The notes beneath the pieces were generated by a model. It searched no databases. It was not told where the DNA came from and was given only the letters and a program-made list of their open reading frames with translations. Made by a program: the position numbers and the translations under genes. Positions 55,097 through 63,400 of a DNA stretch of 64,000 bases are shown in pieces; positions within the stretch are counted from its first letter, which is position 1; each line of letters opens with the position of its first letter. This stretch comes from an uncultured Dorea sp. (GTDB taxonomy: Bacteria > Bacillota > Clostridia > Lachnospirales > Lachnospiraceae). The DNA lies in contig CAJUFA010000002.1 in NCBI GenBank assembly GCA_910585725.1, positions 124,001-188,000 on the forward strand. The letters run 5' to 3'.

Positions 55097-55300
55097 AATC
55101 TCCGCTTCCTCTGCCTTCTCTTTTCTATTTATACGCTCCTCCGCCAATTCCGGCATACCATTCTCCGACTGGGTTCTTCCAGACAGCCTTCATGAATTAA
55201 GAACATGAAAAATATCCCGGACGGATATCATCATATCACAAAATAACATCCCCAAAAAGCAAAAAACAAGAAAATAAGGAAAAATCAGCAAATATACAAA

Positions 55301-56104
55301 TCAGATATGCTCCGCAAACATCGTCAATACATCCTTGAGCGGTTTCCACAGATGCGGGTTTGTCTGATCAATGAATTGCTTTATCTGCAGTCCTGTAGTT
55401 ATTCCCCGTTCATAATTCAGACACTGTTCTCCCCTTACCGTTTCTCCGACAGCCGTCTTACCTATCGCCGACACGCCCACTGCGATTTCCTTCCCCACTG
55501 CAACCACACCGGCGCTGTATATCCCCACCGCAGTCGCGCCAAACGCAAGCACGCCAATGGCCAAAGCGCCCCAGGCGGCGATCCCGGCGGCAAGCGCGCC
55601 CACCGCCAATACTCCCACTGCAGCTGCGCCAAAACTAAGTATCCCGATAGAACCGGCGCCGATACTGACAAAGCCAACCGCGAAATTCCCTATTGCTATG
55701 ATTCCTTTCGCTATCCCGTCTCTTCCCAGACGCCTGCTGAAACGGACAGATACCAGCGGTATGCCCATGATCCTCGTCTTGCTCGTATATTGGAAGCCTC
55801 TGACATATCTGGTAAGTTCGTCCACTTTCTTCTCAAGTCTCAGGTTGTCCTCCTGCTGCCTGTCTTCGTTAACGTCCTCTGCAGATATCCTTCCTTTATC
55901 TTCGTCCAGATAATCCTTAAGTAGATAATCCAGACTGACCTGAAACAGTTCCGACAACGCGATTAATTTAGATATTTCAGGCATGCTGCTTCCCGCCTCC
56001 CATTTGCTGACCGATTGTCTGGTAATTCCCAGCCTCTCCGCAAGCTGCTCCTGGGACATGCCGGATTTCTTTCTCTGTATCGTAAGTTTCTCCGCCAAAT
56101 TCAT
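55301..56104 (-). CDS. XRE-family regulator fused to Gly-centred pentapeptide repeats
   Basis: A 267-residue protein. Residues 1-62 are an XRE helix-turn-helix (SGMSQEQLAERLGITRQSVS KWEAG) with a dimerisation tail. After a linker, residues about 135-225 are roughly 16 consecutive five-residue units of the form A-(V/I/F)-G-x-x (for example AIGNF, AVGFV, AFGAT). That spacing suggests a beta-helix or a membrane-associated stack. The rest is a short helical tail. No membrane-type long helices are clearly delimited. Function unknown; it may couple DNA binding to a membrane or surface signal. Confidence 0.8.
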   Translation of the reverse strand: MNLAEKLTIQRKKSGMSQEQLAERLGITRQSVSKWEAGSSMPEISKLIALSELFQVSLDYLLKDYLDEDKGRISAEDVNEDRQQEDNLRLEKKVDELTRYVRGFQYTSKTRIMGIPLVSVRFSRRLGRDGIAKGIIAIGNFAVGFVSIGAGSIGILSFGAAAVGVLAVGALAAGIAAWGALAIGVLAFGATAVGIYSAGVVAVGKEIAVGVSAIGKTAVGETVRGEQCLNYERGITTGLQIKQFIDQTNPHLWKPLKDVLTMFAEHI

Positions 56105-56450
56105 TCTTCTCTTCTTACCTGCCTTTCTTAAATTATAAGTACCTTTGAAATTCCTCTTGCATACGCCTTTACTTTACCTTTCTTCAGATAAATATACAAG
56201 AAAACAACACATGGAACTTTGTCAACCAACGGTTGCATTACCATCTCTCTGTGATTATAATATCATTATCAACCATGGACTGCTGCTTTGACAGTCAAAA
56301 CCTTCGCGGCAGCCGCCAAATATCCATACAAGCATAACTGCTTGGCTCGCTGCTTCGCAGGAATAAAAAATAAGCCGTCCTGACTCTTGAAAGTTTGGAA
56401 ACAGCTTACACAAATTGACATAAAAATCAGCGCTGCACAAGGAGAACACT
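56105..56450. other. Gene-free stretch between XRE gene and uracil-DNA glycosylase
   Basis: About 345 bp with no supported gene. It must hold the promoters of the two divergent genes, but none could be fixed by eye. No repeat, riboswitch or mobile element was recognised. Confidence 0.6.
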
Positions 56451-57017
56451 ATGTACACATGGAAAGAAATCGAACAATATATCGCCGCCTGCACACACTG
56501 CCCCTTAAGCCAGACTCGGAATCTGCCTGTCATGGGCAGGGGCAGCCGCAACGCCGATATCATGCTGATCGCAGAGGCTCCCGGCGGTCAGGAAGATCTT
56601 GAAGGACTTCCTTTTGTCGGCCGCTCCGGGAAACTGTTGGATGAATTGTTAAAGAGCTGTTCCCTGACAAGGGACGCGATCTATATCACCAATATCCTGA
56701 AATGCCATCCTCCCGGAAACCGAGATCCAAAAGAAACTGAGAAAGAAGCCTGTATTCCTTATCTGAAATACGAGACATTCCTTCTGAAACCAAAAATCAT
56801 CGTCTGCCTCGGCCGTGTCGCCGCGCAGCGCATCATCGCTTCGGATTACAAGATCACACGGCAGCACGGCACATGGATCAGCCGAAAAGGCTGCTTCATG
56901 ACCGCGGTATTCCACCCTTCGGCAATACTCCGCGACCCCTCTAAGCTGGAAGTAACGAAGGCAGATTTTCGGGAAATCGTAAGAAAGCGGGACGAGCTGC
57001 GGACGGCTCATCTATAG
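56451..57017 (+). CDS. Type-4/5-like uracil-DNA glycosylase
   Basis: A 188-residue DNA repair enzyme that removes uracil. The FeS ligands are visible as CTHC near residue 15 and C in ITNILKCHPPGNRDP, with a further Cys in VCLGRVAAQR. The active-site AEAPGGQEDLEGLPFVGRSG and the C-terminal VFHPSAILRDP are family signatures. AAGGAGA precedes the ATG. Its last six bases overlap the bioB gene end (convergent). Confidence 0.9.
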   Translation: MYTWKEIEQYIAACTHCPLSQTRNLPVMGRGSRNADIMLIAEAPGGQEDLEGLPFVGRSGKLLDELLKSCSLTRDAIYITNILKCHPPGNRDPKETEKEACIPYLKYETFLLKPKIIVCLGRVAAQRIIASDYKITRQHGTWISRKGCFMTAVFHPSAILRDPSKLEVTKADFREIVRKRDELRTAHL

Positions 57018-57986
57018 CTTTGCCTGATATCCGAGCCGTCCGATCATCTCCATGTCGCTTTCTACTGTGTATCCGGCGGTCGTCAGCATGTCGCCTGATA
57101 TGGCGGCGTTGGCTCCGGAGAGAAAGCTCTTCTCTCCTTTATCAGCCAACAGTCCGCGACCCCCTGCCAGCCGGATCGCCGCATCCGGCAGGATAAACCG
57201 GTACATCGCCGCGATCCGCCTCATATCGTCCGCAGACAATCGTTCATTCTGCTCATAAGGCGTTCCAGGAATGGGATTCAGCATATTCACAGGTACGCTC
57301 TTTATCCCCAGCTCCCTAAGCGTGAACGCCATATCGACCCTATCCTCCACCGTCTCCCCAAGCCCCATGATACCGCCGCTGCATACTTCCAGCCCCGCTT
57401 GCTGCGCCGCCCGTACCGCACACAGCTTATCTTCAAAAGTATGCGTAGTACAGACATTGGGAAAATTCCGTCTGGATGTCTCCAGATTATTATGTACGCG
57501 GGATGCCCCCGCCTCTTTCACCCTGCAAAACTGCTCCTTCGTCAGCAGACCGAAAGAAACGCATACTTCGATCTTTACCTTATCTTTCACCGCCCGAATC
57601 GCCTCGCACATCTTCCCAATCTCCCTGTCATTCAAAGCACGGCCGGAAGTAACGATAGAATATCTCAGCACGCCCCGTTCTGCATTATATCTCGCCTGCC
57701 GTACGATCTCATCCGTCTCAAGCAGAGGGTACTCCTTTGCCGAAGTGTGATAATATGCGGACTGTGCGCAGAACTTACAATTCTCCGAACATTTCCCGCT
57801 CCTGCCGTTGACGATCGTACAGATATCGAATCTGTCCCCGCAAAAATGCCTGCGTATCTCGTCTGCCGCGCGGCAGACCTCTTCCAACGGCTCATTATAC
57901 AGACGCAGCGCGTCTTCCTTCGTAACCTGATATCCTTTCAGTATCTTCTCTTTCATTTGTACCGCTAATCCCCTATTCTGCTCCAT
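57012..57986 (-). CDS. bioB: Biotin synthase
   Basis: A 324-residue radical SAM enzyme that inserts sulfur into dethiobiotin. The CSENCKFCAQS motif (Cys x3 Cys x2 Cys) binds the radical cluster. Ligands of the second cluster and the substrate-binding TSGRALND, GLETCSGGIMGLGET-type phrases (here EVCSGGIMGLGET) are present, with NMLNPIPGTPYE near the end. AGGAAC precedes the ATG. A BirA-like operator overlaps its promoter. No other bio genes are nearby, so dethiobiotin may be imported or made elsewhere. Confidence 0.92.
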   Translation of the reverse strand: MEQNRGLAVQMKEKILKGYQVTKEDALRLYNEPLEEVCRAADEIRRHFCGDRFDICTIVNGRSGKCSENCKFCAQSAYYHTSAKEYPLLETDEIVRQARYNAERGVLRYSIVTSGRALNDREIGKMCEAIRAVKDKVKIEVCVSFGLLTKEQFCRVKEAGASRVHNNLETSRRNFPNVCTTHTFEDKLCAVRAAQQAGLEVCSGGIMGLGETVEDRVDMAFTLRELGIKSVPVNMLNPIPGTPYEQNERLSADDMRRIAAMYRFILPDAAIRLAGGRGLLADKGEKSFLSGANAAISGDMLTTAGYTVESDMEMIGRLGYQAKL

Positions 57987-58185
57987 GTTCCTGACCTCTG
58001 CCCTTCCTGTCTATATTATGTACATATCCTCTCTTCTGTATCGCCAGACTTTCCCTGACTTAAACCAATATCCGCCGCAGGCTGAAGGACTTCAAAATAA
58101 TGCCCTCATCTCACTGTCTGCTAAAGCCGCTGAATGTGTATGTATATATGCCCGCCTGTTTCGCTGTTCACGAGAATAAACATAC

Positions 58186-58237
58186 TATATAATGACTCCC
58201 TCTAAATTGTCAACCGGATTATATATTTTTGTTTACA
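58186..58237 (-). promoter_or_regulatory. bioB promoter with BirA-like operator
   Basis: On the minus strand TTGACA (58208-58213), 16 bp, TATATA (58186-58191). TGTAAAC, 16 bp, GTTGACA (58208-58237) resembles the BirA site (TGTTAAC, about 16-17 bp, GTTAACA) with one change per half, and its second half covers the -35 box. This predicts repression when biotin is sufficient. The rest of 57987-58436 holds about 190 bp of bioB leader and the MarR control region. Confidence 0.65.
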
Positions 58238-58350
58238 TTTAATAATCTCGCGTTACTTTTTATATCCCCGCTTATTACCCCGCCGTTTGACTTTATATCT
58301 GCATTGACAAAAAGCCGTTTAAATTAAAAAGATATTTTTAATCAAATCTT

Positions 58351-58416
58351 GTTGACAAATCAACTTCCCATTTGATATATTTTATACGGCAGAGAAGTTG
58401 ACAAATCAACTTCTCT
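58351..58416 (+). promoter_or_regulatory. Two MarR-type operators over the alcohol/aldehyde dehydrogenase promoter
   Basis: GTTGACAAATCAAC occurs exactly at 58351-58364 and 58397-58410, the second within an 11-bp-arm palindrome (AGAGAAGTTGA, CAAA, TCAACTTCTCT). TTGACA in the first copy is the -35 box of a promoter with TATATT at 58376. The paired sites bracket the promoter, so cooperative repression by the MarR protein is likely. Confidence 0.78.
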
Positions 58417-58436
58417 ATTTTGAAGGAGAATGATTC

Positions 58437-58907
58437 ATGATCCACAGATTTGAACAACTGACAACTGGTGTATCGCAGATCTACAAGAACATCCAGAGAA
58501 TCAAGAAGCTGGAAATGCGTTCCCTGGGATTAAAGGGAACCCATGTCATGTGCCTTTACTTCCTGCATTCACATTCCGAAGGGCTGACTGCCGCGGACCT
58601 CTGCTCCCTCTGCAAAGAGAACAAGGCAGGCATATCACGCATCCTGGCAGATCTTGAGACGAATGGATTTATCCAATACGCACATCCTCAGGAAAAGAAG
58701 AGATATCGTTCAAAAGCAGTCCTCACCGAGGCCGGGAGGAAACAGGCAAAAAAGGTCAACCGTCTGATTCTCCGGGCAGTCCTGGAAGGCGGCAGGGACA
58801 TTACCGCCAAAGAACGGGATATCTTCTACCGTGTATTGAACCTGATCTCTGATAATCTGGAGAATTTCTGCGAGGAACTGGAAATATCAGCGGCTTCTGA
58901 AAACTAA
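58437..58907 (+). CDS. MarR-family transcriptional regulator
   Basis: A 156-residue regulator with the MarR winged helix: LTAADLCSLCKENKAGISRI as recognition helix and FIQYAHPQEKKRYRSKAVLT as wing. GAAGGAG precedes the ATG. First gene of an operon with an alcohol dehydrogenase and an aldehyde dehydrogenase; two identical palindromic sites precede it, so it most likely represses its own operon. An aldehyde or an organic acid/phenol is a reasonable inducer. Confidence 0.87.
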   Translation: MIHRFEQLTTGVSQIYKNIQRIKKLEMRSLGLKGTHVMCLYFLHSHSEGLTAADLCSLCKENKAGISRILADLETNGFIQYAHPQEKKRYRSKAVLTEAGRKQAKKVNRLILRAVLEGGRDITAKERDIFYRVLNLISDNLENFCEELEISAASEN

Positions 58908-58935
58908 AAAATTACCGGAAAGGATATTACAAGCC

Positions 58936-60135
58936 ATGAAAAAGTTGAAAAAAATCTATTGCCGTACCTTTCAGGCGGGACTGAAGACAGCGCTTCCGTT
59001 TCTTCCATACCGCAAACCAGAAGTTGTCGGCAGTGTCAAAGCAATTCCGGATATCATCAAAAAGCACAAAAGCGACCATATCCTGATCATTACGGATGCC
59101 GGCGTCCGCAGTCTCGGACTGACCAGACGCCTGGAAAATGTCCTTACACAAAACGGTATCTCCTATTGTATCTATGACAAAACCGTCGCCAATCCCACTA
59201 CCGCAAACGTGGCGGAAGCTCTGGAATTATATCTCTCTAATCAGTGCGGCGCCATCATCGGATTCGGCGGAGGATCCAGCATAGACTGCGCCAAGGCCGT
59301 CGGCGCGCGCGTTGCCAAGCCCAGACAATCCCTGGCGAAGATGAAGGGTATTTTGAAAGTCCATAAAAGGCTCCCTCTCCTGATCGCTGTCCCGACTACG
59401 GCAGGAACAGGAAGTGAAACTACTCTCGCCGCGGTAATCACGGACGCCGAGACAAGACACAAGTACGCGATCAACGACTTCCCGCTGATTCCCAGATGCG
59501 CCGTTTTAGATCCCAAGGTTACATTAAGCCTCCCTCCGTCTATCACGGCGACGACAGGTATGGACGCGCTGACACATGCTGTCGAAGCATATATCGGCAG
59601 ATCCACCACCTTCGGAACGAGAAAGGACGCGCTCCTTGCCGTCCGGCTCATCTTTGAAAATATAGACAAAGCCTATACGGACGGCGGCAATATCGACGCA
59701 CGACGCAATATGCTCCACGCTTCCTTTTACGCCGGATGTGCGTTCAGCAAATCATATGTAGGCTATGTCCATGCCGTCGCCCACTCCCTGGGCGGTGAAT
59801 ACAACATACCGCACGGACTTGCCAACGCAATCCTGCTTCCTTTCGTATTGGAAGCCTACGGACCCTGTATCCACAAAAAACTGCATCACTTATCGGTAGC
59901 CGCCGGCATTTCTGCAAAAGAAACTTCACACGATATAGCCGCCAGAGAATTTATCGACGCTATTAAAGCTATGAAAAAGCGTTTTGATATCGGAGATACA
60001 ATAGAAGCAATTCAGGAAACAGATATACCAAAGCTGTCCCACTATGCGGACAAAGAAGCAAACCCTCTATATCCGGTTCCCGTACTGATGGATGCCGGCG
60101 AATTGGAGCAGTTTTATAATACCTTAATGATTTAG
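58936..60135 (+). CDS. Iron-containing alcohol dehydrogenase
   Basis: A 399-residue group III (Fe-type) dehydrogenase. The NAD-binding GFGGGSSIDCAKAVGA and VPTTAGTGSETTLAAVI are present, and metal ligands lie in GMDALTHAVEAYI and HAVAHSLGGEYNIPHG. It would reduce an aldehyde to an alcohol or the reverse. Second gene of the MarR operon, 28 bp after the regulator and 14 bp before the aldehyde dehydrogenase. Substrate not deducible. Confidence 0.9.
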   Translation: MKKLKKIYCRTFQAGLKTALPFLPYRKPEVVGSVKAIPDIIKKHKSDHILIITDAGVRSLGLTRRLENVLTQNGISYCIYDKTVANPTTANVAEALELYLSNQCGAIIGFGGGSSIDCAKAVGARVAKPRQSLAKMKGILKVHKRLPLLIAVPTTAGTGSETTLAAVITDAETRHKYAINDFPLIPRCAVLDPKVTLSLPPSITATTGMDALTHAVEAYIGRSTTFGTRKDALLAVRLIFENIDKAYTDGGNIDARRNMLHASFYAGCAFSKSYVGYVHAVAHSLGGEYNIPHGLANAILLPFVLEAYGPCIHKKLHHLSVAAGISAKETSHDIAAREFIDAIKAMKKRFDIGDTIEAIQETDIPKLSHYADKEANPLYPVPVLMDAGELEQFYNTLMI

Positions 60136-60149
60136 GAGGAAATCGTCTT

Positions 60150-61529
60150 ATGAACGAACAAGAAATCAAAATGATCGTATCTAACCAGAGGAAATATTTT
60201 CTCTCCGGCTCCACTCTTAATGTGGATACAAGAATCGCTGTGTTAAAAAAACTGAAGAATAGTATCATCCAGCATGAAGCCGAGATCCACCGGGCTTTGC
60301 AAAAAGACCTGGGTAAAAGTAATTTTGAAAGTTATATGTGCGAAACCGGACTCGTCCTGAGCGAAATCAGCTACATGTTAAAACATATCCGCTCTTTTGC
60401 CAAAGAAAAATCGGTCCTGACTCCCCTTGCCCAATTTCACTCCCGGAGTTTTAAGAAGCCCTGTCCTTACGGCGTCGTTCTGATCATGAGTCCCTGGAAT
60501 TATCCCTTCCTTTTGACTCTCGATCCTCTCGTAGACGCCATCGCCGCCGGAAACACGGCGGTCGTAAAACCGAGCGCTTACTCGCCTTATACCAGCGAGA
60601 TCATCAGAAGAATCCTAAGCGACTGCTTTGACAAACAGTATACCGCCGTCATTACCGGCGGACGTTCCGAGAATACCTTCCTTTTAAAAGAACATTTTGA
60701 CTACATCTTCTTCACCGGAAGCCAGGCTGTCGGTAAAGAAGTGATGAGACAGGCAGCCGAACATCTTACCCCGGTCACTCTGGAACTCGGGGGAAAGAGC
60801 CCCTGTATCGTGGAGAAGAGCGCGAATCTGAAACTGGCGGCAAAAAGAATCGTCTTCGGCAAATATCTGAACTGCGGTCAGACCTGCGTCGCTCCCGACT
60901 ATGTCTACTGCGACCGGTCCGTCAAAGACAAACTGATCAAGGAGATCAAAAAGCAGATTCAGAGACAATTCGGCAAACAGCCTTTGGAACGCGATGATTA
61001 CGGAAAGATCATCAACAAGAAACATTTCGACAGAATCTCGAAGCTGATCAATGCAGATAAAGTAATCTGGGGCGGAAAGACGGATCCCAGAACCCTGAAG
61101 ATCGAACCCACCGTTATCGACAACGCAACCTTTGGCGACGCCGTAATGCAGGAAGAGATCTTCGGGCCCCTCATGCCGATCCTCACCTACGATTCTCTGG
61201 ATGAAGCGATACGCAACATTAACAGCATGCCCCATCCTTTGGCTCTATACATCTTCACAAACGACAACGGGATTGCCGGAAAAGTAATCTCCCAATGCGG
61301 TTTCGGCGGCGGATGTATCAACGATACCATTATTCATCTCGCCACCAGCGAGATGGGATTCGGAGGGTTTGGTCCAAGCGGAATGGGATCTTATCATGGA
61401 AAAGACGGGTTTAATACCTTTACACATCATAAAAGCATCGTAGATAAGAAGACCTGGATAGATCTGCCGATGCGTTATCAGCCTTATAAAAAATCAAACG
61501 AGAAACTGGTTCGTATGTTTTTAAAATAA
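60150..61529 (+). CDS. Aldehyde dehydrogenase, fatty-aldehyde type
   Basis: A 459-residue NAD(P)-dependent aldehyde dehydrogenase of the short, class 3-like form. It has SPWNYPFLLTLDPLVDAIAAGN, the catalytic Glu in LELGGKSP and the catalytic Cys in NCGQTCVAPDYV. The C-terminus has a hydrophobic/basic tail (PYKKSNEKLVRMFLK). AGGAGG precedes the ATG. Third gene of the MarR operon; with the alcohol dehydrogenase it could clear or exploit an aldehyde. Confidence 0.9.
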   Translation: MNEQEIKMIVSNQRKYFLSGSTLNVDTRIAVLKKLKNSIIQHEAEIHRALQKDLGKSNFESYMCETGLVLSEISYMLKHIRSFAKEKSVLTPLAQFHSRSFKKPCPYGVVLIMSPWNYPFLLTLDPLVDAIAAGNTAVVKPSAYSPYTSEIIRRILSDCFDKQYTAVITGGRSENTFLLKEHFDYIFFTGSQAVGKEVMRQAAEHLTPVTLELGGKSPCIVEKSANLKLAAKRIVFGKYLNCGQTCVAPDYVYCDRSVKDKLIKEIKKQIQRQFGKQPLERDDYGKIINKKHFDRISKLINADKVIWGGKTDPRTLKIEPTVIDNATFGDAVMQEEIFGPLMPILTYDSLDEAIRNINSMPHPLALYIFTNDNGIAGKVISQCGFGGGCINDTIIHLATSEMGFGGFGPSGMGSYHGKDGFNTFTHHKSIVDKKTWIDLPMRYQPYKKSNEKLVRMFLK

Positions 61530-61636
61530 AGGATAGCGCTCCCTGCAAGTAATTATATACTTAATCTTCCGCTTGCTTATGGAATATGATAAATACATAG
61601 GAAAAACTCCTCAATGAAAAGCAGGGGCATGCCCTG

Positions 61637-61680
61637 ACAAAAGGAGAAGGCGCGTTGCTTACCTTCTCTTTTTGTCCTTT
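61637..61680 (+). terminator. Terminator of the MarR-dehydrogenase operon
   Basis: ACAAAAGGAGAAGG and CCTTCTCTTTTTGT form a 14-pair stem (one G-U) with an 11-base loop and end in TTTTTGTCCTTT. It lies about 110 bp after the aldehyde dehydrogenase stop. Confidence 0.75.
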
Positions 61681-61705
61681 CTCTCAATATTAACTTTTAG
61701 ATACA

Positions 61706-61795
61706 ATGATTACATATCAGGATTTTTTATTCTGTACGTTCATTGTTGCCCTTATCAGTCTGCTTTATCAGATTTTTAAGGACAAAAGAAAGTAG
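61706..61795 (+). CDS. Putative 29-residue holin-like (type I) toxin peptide
   Basis: A short ORF encoding a 29-residue peptide: a polar N-terminus, one hydrophobic helix (FLFCTFIVALISLLYQIF) and a basic tail KDKRK. This layout matches the small holin-like toxin peptides common in Firmicutes, which are normally silenced by an antisense RNA. No clear ribosome site is visible, as is often the case for type I toxins. A near-perfect 12-pair hairpin (AGCCGCCAACTA/TAGTTGACGGCT) follows at 61796-61826 and may belong to the antitoxin RNA. It is not proven to be expressed. Confidence 0.55.
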   Translation: MITYQDFLFCTFIVALISLLYQIFKDKRK

Positions 61796-61802
61796 CCGCC
61801 AA

Positions 61803-61997
61803 CTACTCGCAATAGTTGACGGCTGTTACTTTGTCACACGCTAATGTTATTGTAGGGGGGGGGGGGTAGCCGCTTCTCTGGCTTTCCCTCTGTTTAATCA
61901 TAATATAGTATATCTCCCGGATAAATTCAAGAATAAGAAACCCTGCAAACAATTTACCAGCCCCGTTGACTCCTGCTATTAAGATATATTTTTTCAC
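61803..61997 (-). pseudogene. Truncated zeta-type toxin (kinase) remnant
   Basis: A GTG-started frame overlaps the antitoxin stop by one base (TAGTG) and opens KKYILIAGVNGAGK, the Walker A start of zeta/PezT-type toxins. After the lysine the family pattern stops: no ST follows, and the rest of the 64-residue frame, which crosses the poly-G tract, bears no resemblance to a kinase. The body of the toxin gene appears deleted. Confidence 0.62.
61855..61866. repeat. 12-bp G homopolymer
   Basis: An uninterrupted run of twelve G's lies between the small toxin ORF and the zeta remnant. Such tracts are prone to slippage in cells and to sequencing error, so the exact length should be treated with caution. 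Confidence 0.9.
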
Positions 61998-62176
61998 TAA
62001 AAGAGATTCCTTTCTATTACCTGTCTCTGCCTCTTTTGCAGAAGAAAATCACCCACCATTTCATAAAAACTTCTTTGTTCTTCTGCTTCGGCCTCCAATA
62101 CAAGCTGTAAAGTATTTTCCGGTTGCAGTTTTTGTATATCTTCATAGATTTTTTCATATTTTTTAACATCACACAT
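61997..62176 (-). CDS. Small protein upstream of zeta remnant, probable antitoxin
   Basis: A 59-residue acidic protein, MCDVKKYEKIYEDIQKL at the start and QRQVIERNLF at the end, all helical. The ATG at 62176 follows a clear GGAGGTGATATT. It is translationally coupled to the zeta-like frame (one-base overlap). In Firmicutes a small helical antitoxin in this position is usual for zeta-type pairs. With the toxin broken it would be an orphan antitoxin. Confidence 0.62.
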   Translation of the reverse strand: MCDVKKYEKIYEDIQKLQPENTLQLVLEAEAEEQRSFYEMVGDFLLQKRQRQVIERNLF

Positions 62177-62240
62177 AATATCACCTCCATAGTACGTTGC
62201 ATTTATTATACCCCTAATCACCTGAAAAGTTAAGATAAAA

Positions 62241-62264
62241 ACTCCGCAGGATAACCTGCGGAGT
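62241..62264 (-). terminator. Terminator of the ABC transporter operon
   Basis: ACTCCGCAGG, ATAA, CCTGCGGAGT: a perfect ten-pair stem. On the minus strand it is followed by TTTTTATC. It lies about 255 bp after the ABC ATPase stop; the interval 62265-62520 holds a 12-bp direct repeat (CTTGCGTAACTG, twice near 62304 and 62324) and no gene. Confidence 0.78.
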
Positions 62265-62520
62265 CCATATTTTTGCATCTGTATAATTGTTCTGCCTATC
62301 TCTTGCGTAACTGAAATTAACGCTTGCGTAACTGGAAACACTTGATTTTACTGGATTCTTGGAATATGGTGTTGCAAACACGTTACAAACGCAGGGCTTC
62401 TCATTACTCCTCATCACACCTCGGAATTATAAAGGAAGGAGATGGCACAAAACATGTATCTCCTTCTTTAATCTTCTCTCACAATTTTATTCCCATTTTA
62501 TATTTTAATATGAAAACTCT

Positions 62521-63396
62521 CTACTCGTATTGATTCGTCACATAAATATAAGCATCTTCCAACGTTGCAGGAACTGACATACACTCCAATTCTGGCTGTA
62601 TTTCAGAAATCACTCTTAACTGTAATCCACCCTCAACGTACTGTTTTGATGTAATACGATATTTCTGTTCCACTTCTCTTGCTTTTCTCTCATCAGGTAC
62701 TTTGCAAATCCAGATTTTCCCCTGTGCTTCTTCCGCTAAATTCTTCATAGAACCCGCATATAAAAAGCTGCCTTTGTGCATAATTGCAAGTTGATTACAG
62801 GTAGCAGCCAAATCCTCTACAACATGAGTTGAAAACAAAACCGTTCTATTTTCAGAAAAGTCTACCAATAAATTACGAATACGAATACGTTCTTCTGGAT
62901 CTAAGCCAGTAGTTGGTTCATCTACAATCAAAAATTCTGGTTCATTCAAAAGTGCCTGCACCAATCCAACTCGTCTTTTCATCCCGCCTGATAACTGTTT
63001 CATTTTCTTCTTCCGATGTTCTATAAGACTGGTCTTTTTCAAATAATATTCTATTCGTTTTTTACATTCCGCTTTCGGGACACCTGCTAGATCACCCATA
63101 TACTCCAAACACTCCTGAACAGTCAAATTGGGATAAAGTTCTATTTCCTGTGGTAGATAACCTATTTTCCTCTGAATTTTTTCATAATTTCCTTCACTAT
63201 ATAAAATCCCATCCAATGTGACTGTACCGCTAACTGGTTTCAATACAGTAGTTAATACTCTCATTAAAGTTGTCTTTCCTGCTCCATTTTCTCCCAACAG
63301 TCCAAATATTCCATTAGGTATATCTAAATCTGCATGATCGATTGCTGTTACACCATTCTTAAATCTTACCTTTAAATCCTCAATATGAATACTCAT
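62521..63396 (-). CDS. ABC transporter ATP-binding protein
   Basis: A 291-residue ATPase subunit. Walker A GENGAGKTT (about 35-43), the Q-loop PQEIEL, signature LSGGMKRR, Walker B FLIVDEPTTGLD and the H-loop STHVVED are all present. The extra C-terminal 70 residues are typical of ABC-2 type exporters, which are often tied to antimicrobial peptide or drug resistance. GAGAGG precedes the ATG; the permease stop is four bases upstream. Confidence 0.92.
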   Translation of the reverse strand: MSIHIEDLKVRFKNGVTAIDHADLDIPNGIFGLLGENGAGKTTLMRVLTTVLKPVSGTVTLDGILYSEGNYEKIQRKIGYLPQEIELYPNLTVQECLEYMGDLAGVPKAECKKRIEYYLKKTSLIEHRKKKMKQLSGGMKRRVGLVQALLNEPEFLIVDEPTTGLDPEERIRIRNLLVDFSENRTVLFSTHVVEDLAATCNQLAIMHKGSFLYAGSMKNLAEEAQGKIWICKVPDERKAREVEQKYRITSKQYVEGGLQLRVISEIQPELECMSVPATLEDAYIYVTNQYE

Positions 63397-63400
63397 AAAC

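Noticed and set aside
62324..62533. Integrase fragment and attachment site near the 12-bp direct repeats CTTGCGTAACTG
   Set aside because: The short plus-strand frame shows no recombinase motif, and two 12-bp repeats 20 bp apart are too little to support an integration site.
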